A stretch of 64,000 nt of DNA from JACPVF01 sp964502095 (lineage in GTDB: Bacteria; Chloroflexota; Anaerolineae; Anaerolineales; Villigracilaceae), in contig CAZCUF010000002.1 in the NCBI GenBank assembly GCA_964502095.1, positions 186,001 to 250,000 on the forward strand, read 5' to 3'. The notes under the pieces are model-generated. The model saw only the letters and a list, made by a program, of their open reading frames with translations. It searched no databases and was not told the DNA's origin. Every line of letters starts with the position of its first letter. Position 1 is the stretch's first letter. The position numbers were made by a program, and so were the translations under genes. Below, one piece after another: positions 60,901-64,000 of the stretch.

Positions 60901-62929
60901 GGCGGATGAAGTCGTTGCCCCATTGCTTTTGCAGGGCGGCGCTTATATCATCTGCCAGTTCGGGCGGCGAGAAGACAATAGTTGGTTTGGCGGGGAAGGG
61001 TATTTTTCCCGCCATTACATTTTCAATCGGCACATCCGTAAACGATAGCGGGCGATCGGTGATCTCGGGATACGGTTTAAAGATATCGATCTGTGCCGGG
61101 TCGTCATAGACAAAGAAGAACGACTCGCCGTGCGACTCGAGCTCAGCCCAGGTGATGATCTGGTCGGGATGCGGCTTGTATTCGCCGGGCGCTCTTACGA
61201 AGAAATCATACAGGCCGCCCAGCGCAGTCAGCGCGACCAGTAGGGTTAGGTAAATCTTCGCGTGGCTTTTGATGCGCGTCGTCATGGCGGACGCGGCGTT
61301 GAAGATGGCGCTGAGGCCCACGGCGGTGAGCAGGGCCAGCGCCGGGATGATCGCCACCATGTGTGTGTGGCGCGGCGGGACTGTGTTCAGGGCGCTCAAC
61401 GCGAAGACATTGACGAGGAACCAAATGATCACTAAAAGATTGCGCGCCTGCTTCCAGGTCCAAGCTGAAACGCTCAGCCCGATCAGATAGAAAAAGGCGC
61501 CGATTGTACCCGTCAGCGGAAATGCGATGTAATGCTCCGAGATCAGGCCGGATTTCTGAAAAACCAGCATGGTGCGCAGAAATCCGCGCAGGACCAACAC
61601 CGCGTAGATTTTTGGATTGAAGAATAATTCATTGCCGTTGAATTCAACCGGCGGCGCGACCGCATACAATTCCTGCGACGTATAGAATTGCAGTCCGTTG
61701 AAAGTATTGATAAAAACACTTTCGAGCGTTTTGTAGCTCAGTCCTTGCGGATCATAGCGGTGACTATAAACGAAGTACGGAACTATCACCAGAATGAAAC
61801 CGACGGACAGTATCAGCAACGCGAAGCCCGCGTCGCGGAATCTAATTTGTTTGACCAGCCACAAACACAGGATGAAACCGACGGCAATCACTATGGTCAT
61901 GCGCGCCGCGAAGAACGTATAAAACCCAAGCCCGGTGAGAATGCCTGCCAAATATAAGTGCAGGGCTGATCTGCGTTGTAATCCTGCGTATAGCCAATAT
62001 AGGGCGATTGTTGTGAAAAATAAAGCCTGGATGTTGTTGTAGCCAAGACGGGAAAAGTCAATGAAATACGGGCTGATAACCAGCATTGCCGAAGACAGTA
62101 TTGCGATTCTGCGTTCGAACATCTCGCGCGCCAATAAATACAGCGGGGGCAGGGCGGCGATGCCCGTCAGCACAGAACTAAAACGCCAGCCCCACAAGTC
62201 GGCGCCGAATATCTTTAGAAACCAGGCTTGGATATAGGAACTGAAAACGGGGAAGGTATAAACACCGGGAGAAAAAATTGAGGGGCGAAAGGAGTTTTCG
62301 GCGATATCGCGGGCGGTTGACCAGAAATTGCCCTCATCGCCGATGAGTTGATCGGGAAAGCCCTGCAAGCGATATGCGCCGATCAGAATCCCCACAATGG
62401 ATAATCCCAGAATCCACAAAACATCCTGCCGCGAGATATGCAGGGAAAGGTCGATGTTTCGACGCAGGTCCCAGAGCGCGGCGGGAATCAGAAAAAGTAG
62501 AAGAATCAGAATCCAAAGCGGCGCTTCGAAATCGCGAAAATCCGGTTCTCCAACTCGTATCAGCAATAACGCGAAAGCGCCCGTGCCTGCCGCGAGCCAT
62601 GGCCAGAGAGAGGTCACTGCCCTGAATAGGGCGGGCGTCTTTGCGAATGCCGCGCGGTCAGGAGGCAGTAAAGGCAGGCCGCGTAATGCCAGTGCCAGCA
62701 AAAGCCCTCCCGCGATTAAAAGCGGAAGGCTTAATAAAACCTGATCGATGTTGGGGTCGCCCAGATGAAGCTGATTGTTCAGCCAAATCCCCAGAGCCAA
62801 CGGAGGCGCGTCTGGAGGCGTGAGGATGTTGATCTTCCATTGGCCGGCGGCGATCAAACCAGCCCCGAGAATCGCCGCCCATCCGCGGCTTTTCAGCCAA
62901 TTAATTCCGCGCCCTTGTAGTGGTTGCAT
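57944..62929 (-). CDS. Giant tandem GT-C glycosyltransferase with nested carbohydrate-binding-like C-terminal domain
   Basis: 1661 residues from the ATG at 62929 (a TTG at 62944 is also in frame). Two ArnT/PMT-like halves, each with about twelve helices, repeat the acidic first-loop motif: LIGDEGNFWSTARD (about 193-206) and GLEADETKWTVQSW (about 911-924). After the second half comes a beta-rich tail: an Ig/FN3-like start (PPEDSVWPQGSPPTLKWN), then a jelly-roll resembling CBM6/35 carbohydrate-binding modules (HWIEAEDFKGDGW...FVDSIVIT), then the remaining Ig strands (TLPPGEYRWEVRIFDAG). Sugar transfer outside the membrane is inferred. It starts 24 bp after the acyl-CoA dehydrogenase stop. Confidence 0.82.
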   Translation of the reverse strand: MQPLQGRGINWLKSRGWAAILGAGLIAAGQWKINILTPPDAPPLALGIWLNNQLHLGDPNIDQVLLSLPLLIAGGLLLALALRGLPLLPPDRAAFAKTPALFRAVTSLWPWLAAGTGAFALLLIRVGEPDFRDFEAPLWILILLLFLIPAALWDLRRNIDLSLHISRQDVLWILGLSIVGILIGAYRLQGFPDQLIGDEGNFWSTARDIAENSFRPSIFSPGVYTFPVFSSYIQAWFLKIFGADLWGWRFSSVLTGIAALPPLYLLAREMFERRIAILSSAMLVISPYFIDFSRLGYNNIQALFFTTIALYWLYAGLQRRSALHLYLAGILTGLGFYTFFAARMTIVIAVGFILCLWLVKQIRFRDAGFALLILSVGFILVIVPYFVYSHRYDPQGLSYKTLESVFINTFNGLQFYTSQELYAVAPPVEFNGNELFFNPKIYAVLVLRGFLRTMLVFQKSGLISEHYIAFPLTGTIGAFFYLIGLSVSAWTWKQARNLLVIIWFLVNVFALSALNTVPPRHTHMVAIIPALALLTAVGLSAIFNAASAMTTRIKSHAKIYLTLLVALTALGGLYDFFVRAPGEYKPHPDQIITWAELESHGESFFFVYDDPAQIDIFKPYPEITDRPLSFTDVPIENVMAGKIPFPAKPTIVFSPPELADDISAALQKQWGNDFIRRMFYSTDGTPVLSARMNTNFLFEEDKTFLRVLQDSYTRPALLWLVAVLLAVFALIVFSPNLPRFNLPALLSKYLRRLTAPIQASENQASSSADIAQAPKENLPIEPPAISDEENETDFIPIRPPRFLHRFFPNNERAQDGVTIFAAQTPNSLLLIAGIALAIVGQILVSSAAFFPGISAYIISAVCLLAWAWETPKWRNAFSKQVSFTPKFEAAIFGLILLVTIGVRFFDLQQRVYGLEADETKWTVQSWYSAILHVDVGEFASMHYKYLPVDFWVRSLFLRVFGLDFISARIESAVLSVLSVIFLYLLVRLLTSSASTALLSALLFSLSFMELNAAHQALHNTPPAAWMLAALFCLFLAFHKRKLWQFQLAGILLGLGMLTYETFYPNSVAALVYLIGLGIYEIVKKKDSPKNWLARLVVLAWPVVFVYFAFSRDYLAGRQGYLMGALQDITASGHGFGALLNYFLLNAKDALQTTFAHVVWADSLINWNGPLINPMILPFVVIGLIYNLWNLRRPHFLFIPLWYLALTISGPILLGSSWPRVMYLALPPLMIWGALGLWMAFAALRALFNAKQLWRPAGIFGLAILVILLNDHYIFTSKLLDPIDRQKRRELADLVYASAQTTPMLLFPYLPSQNDSLEVESQVLIFSVAGARHLGLDAADHYRQIQMDDVLTALWEMKHLNSLDLFYDKSAETFPEERARKMQIILNCYPKAILQSQGRFFDVYHFDSAALTSPSCYSPPPPSITEPPEDSVWPQGSPPTLKWNVNGVTAGSFTVQLERKMDDVHWIEAEDFKGDGWSESSSFVHGFSGMGFLMDEWQAGQASDSIDLPASGQYRVWIRYYKRRDNDQRNFLEVNGRSVEFAENGGVLNEWAWKDAGVFDLPAGTIPLALTRAYGTDDEYSIFVDSIVITSNLNFQPVTEDSEWQAIQNSGEINSTVTEYTLPSTLPPGEYRWEVRIFDAGRLVDYNGERGIKSRQGYFTVR

Positions 62930-62952
62930 ACCTTCAACGCGCAAGCGTTGTG

Positions 62953-64000
62953 TTATTTCAAGCCCAGTTCGTGACGCGATATGACCAGCCGTTGAATTTC
63001 GCTGGTCCCCTCGTAAATCTCTGTGATCTTTGCGTCGCGGAAATAACGTTCTACCGGTAGTTCTTTACTGTATCCCATGCCGCCGTGAATCTGAACCGCG
63101 GCGTGAGCGCAGAACATGGCTGTTTCGGACGCGAACAATTTTGCGGTCGAGGATTGAAGCGTGAATCGTTCACCGGTCGTTTTAGAACGCTGTTTGGTCA
63201 TGGCCGCGTTGTAAACCAGCAGGCGCGCGGCCTCGATACGAGTCTTCATATCGGCGATCTTAAATCCGGTGCCCTGAAATTCGCCGATCTTCTGGCCAAA
63301 CGCTTCGCGCTCGCGCGCGTAGGCCACGCTTGCCTCGTACGCGGCTTCGGCAATACCCAAAGCCTGCGCGCCGATCCCAATGCGGCCCACATCCAGGACC
63401 GTCATGGCGATTTTGAATCCTTCGCCCTCTTCGCCGAGACGACAACTGACCGGGACGCGGCAGTTTTCGAAGATCAGTTCGCTGGTGGCCGAGGCGCGGA
63501 TGCCCAGCTTGGGTTCCTTTTTGCCGCGCGTGAAGCCGGGAGTTTTTGTGTCAACGAGGAAGGCCGAGATACCCTTTTGTTTCCTGGAGGCATCGGTCAT
63601 CATGAAGACGACCACATAATCGGCCACCGGTCCGCTCGTGACCCAGGACTTGCGCCCGTTTAATATATATTCATCGCCCTCGCACTTTGCGGAGGAACGC
63701 ATCGTGCCCGCGTCCGAGCCGGACATCGGTTCGGTCAGCGAGTACGCGCCGATAGCCTGGCCTGAGGCGATCGGTTTTAGAAATTTATGTTTCTGTTCCT
63801 CGTTGCCGAATTTCAAAATACCGTGACAATATAATGAGTTATTGACCGACATGACCACGCCGTGCGAAGCATCCACCTTGCAGATTTCTTCCATTGCCAG
63901 CACGTAGGAAAGCGTATCGAGTCCGGCTCCGCCATATTCCTCCGGCACTTCGATGCCCATCAGGCCCAATGCGCCCATTTTCTTGACGGTTTCATAGGGA
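62953..64000 (-). CDS. Acyl-CoA dehydrogenase (5' end cut by window edge)
   Basis: The frame continues through the right edge: the seven codons before the ATG at 63978 read PYETVKK, typical of acyl-CoA dehydrogenases, so about 30 N-terminal residues are missing. FAD and substrate motifs are present: GLMGIEVPEEYGGAGLDTLSY, AYSLTEPMSGSDAGTM, RIGIGAQALGIAEAAYEASVAY, QIHGGMGYSKELPVER and the catalytic Glu in IYEGTSEIQ. It oxidises a short- or medium-chain acyl-CoA to the enoyl-CoA and passes electrons to ETF. Confidence 0.94.
   Translation of the reverse strand, partial: PYETVKKMGALGLMGIEVPEEYGGAGLDTLSYVLAMEEICKVDASHGVVMSVNNSLYCHGILKFGNEEQKHKFLKPIASGQAIGAYSLTEPMSGSDAGTMRSSAKCEGDEYILNGRKSWVTSGPVADYVVVFMMTDASRKQKGISAFLVDTKTPGFTRGKKEPKLGIRASATSELIFENCRVPVSCRLGEEGEGFKIAMTVLDVGRIGIGAQALGIAEAAYEASVAYAREREAFGQKIGEFQGTGFKIADMKTRIEAARLLVYNAAMTKQRSKTTGERFTLQSSTAKLFASETAMFCAHAAVQIHGGMGYSKELPVERYFRDAKITEIYEGTSEIQRLVISRHELGLK

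Overview
The window is a dense bacterial chromosome segment: no intergenic gap reaches 300 bp (the largest are 47676-47897 and 51018-51226). I saw no rRNA, tRNA, CRISPR array, insertion sequence or phage gene. The gene set suggests a member of the Chloroflexota, perhaps Anaerolineae: coenzyme F420 synthesis and F420 enzymes, an aerobic A2-type cytochrome oxidase cluster with unusual gene fusions, a GldA/F/G-type ABC operon, a CcrM-like methyltransferase and several very large GT-C membrane glycosyltransferases. The lineage is inferred from gene content, not from a marker-gene tree.

Layout. 1-2820 (minus): FAD-binding protein, small glycine-rich membrane protein, CcrM-like methyltransferase and a membrane-anchored phosphodiesterase cut by the window edge. 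2907-5962 (minus): ECF sigma factor translationally coupled to a LysM membrane protein. 6041-6508: thioesterase. 6630-11429 (plus): GH13_18 phosphorylase, GH63-like hydrolase and GT4 glycosyltransferase, probably one glucoside pathway. 11493-22216 (minus): a long co-directional run with a zinc-ribbon coiled-coil protein, a membrane-anchored STAND-type ATPase with HEAT repeats, an SsnA-type amidohydrolase, then NpdG, CofE, a PPOX protein, an FbiB-C-terminal-like nitroreductase, CofD, CofC and an LLM oxidoreductase. A four-helix-bundle gene and a PD-(D/E)XK nuclease-like gene are inserted among the F420 genes.

22294-30379: penicillin-binding-type serine hydrolase, proline dehydrogenase, DinB protein, aminotransferase, UbiA-like prenyltransferase, a PadR-modA-modB operon and a lone response regulator. 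30553-39259 (plus): respiratory cluster with lipoprotein cytochrome c, Bcp peroxiredoxin, CoxB with a fused cytochrome c, A2-type CoxA, a subunit IV-III fusion, SCO1, PCu(A)C, a cupredoxin-like protein, SURF1 and a half-CtaA/CtaB fusion. Together these form a caa3-like oxidase with copper delivery and heme modification.

39260-47675 (minus): two GT-C-type membrane proteins, the primary sigma factor, and an ABC-2 operon (ATPase, permease, GldG-like, DUF4340). 47898-48617: AlaX editing protein. 48633-51017 (minus): MoxR ATPase plus VWA protein. 51227-64000 (minus): acyl-CoA dehydrogenase (cut by the edge), a 1661-residue tandem GT-C protein with a nested carbohydrate-binding-like tail, a second GT-C protein, a small membrane protein, and acyl-CoA carboxylase (carboxyltransferase, biotin carboxylase, biotin carrier) ending in a CYTH protein.

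Regulatory elements read from sequence include promoters with 16-17 bp spacers before rpoD, the ABC operon, alaX, the cytochrome c gene, coxB and padR. Five intrinsic-terminator-like or palindromic gene-end hairpins were found, along with a terminator-like hairpin in the ABC operon leader, a hairpin that would bury the ribosome-binding site of the ECF sigma factor, and a palindrome overlapping the padR promoter and start codon.
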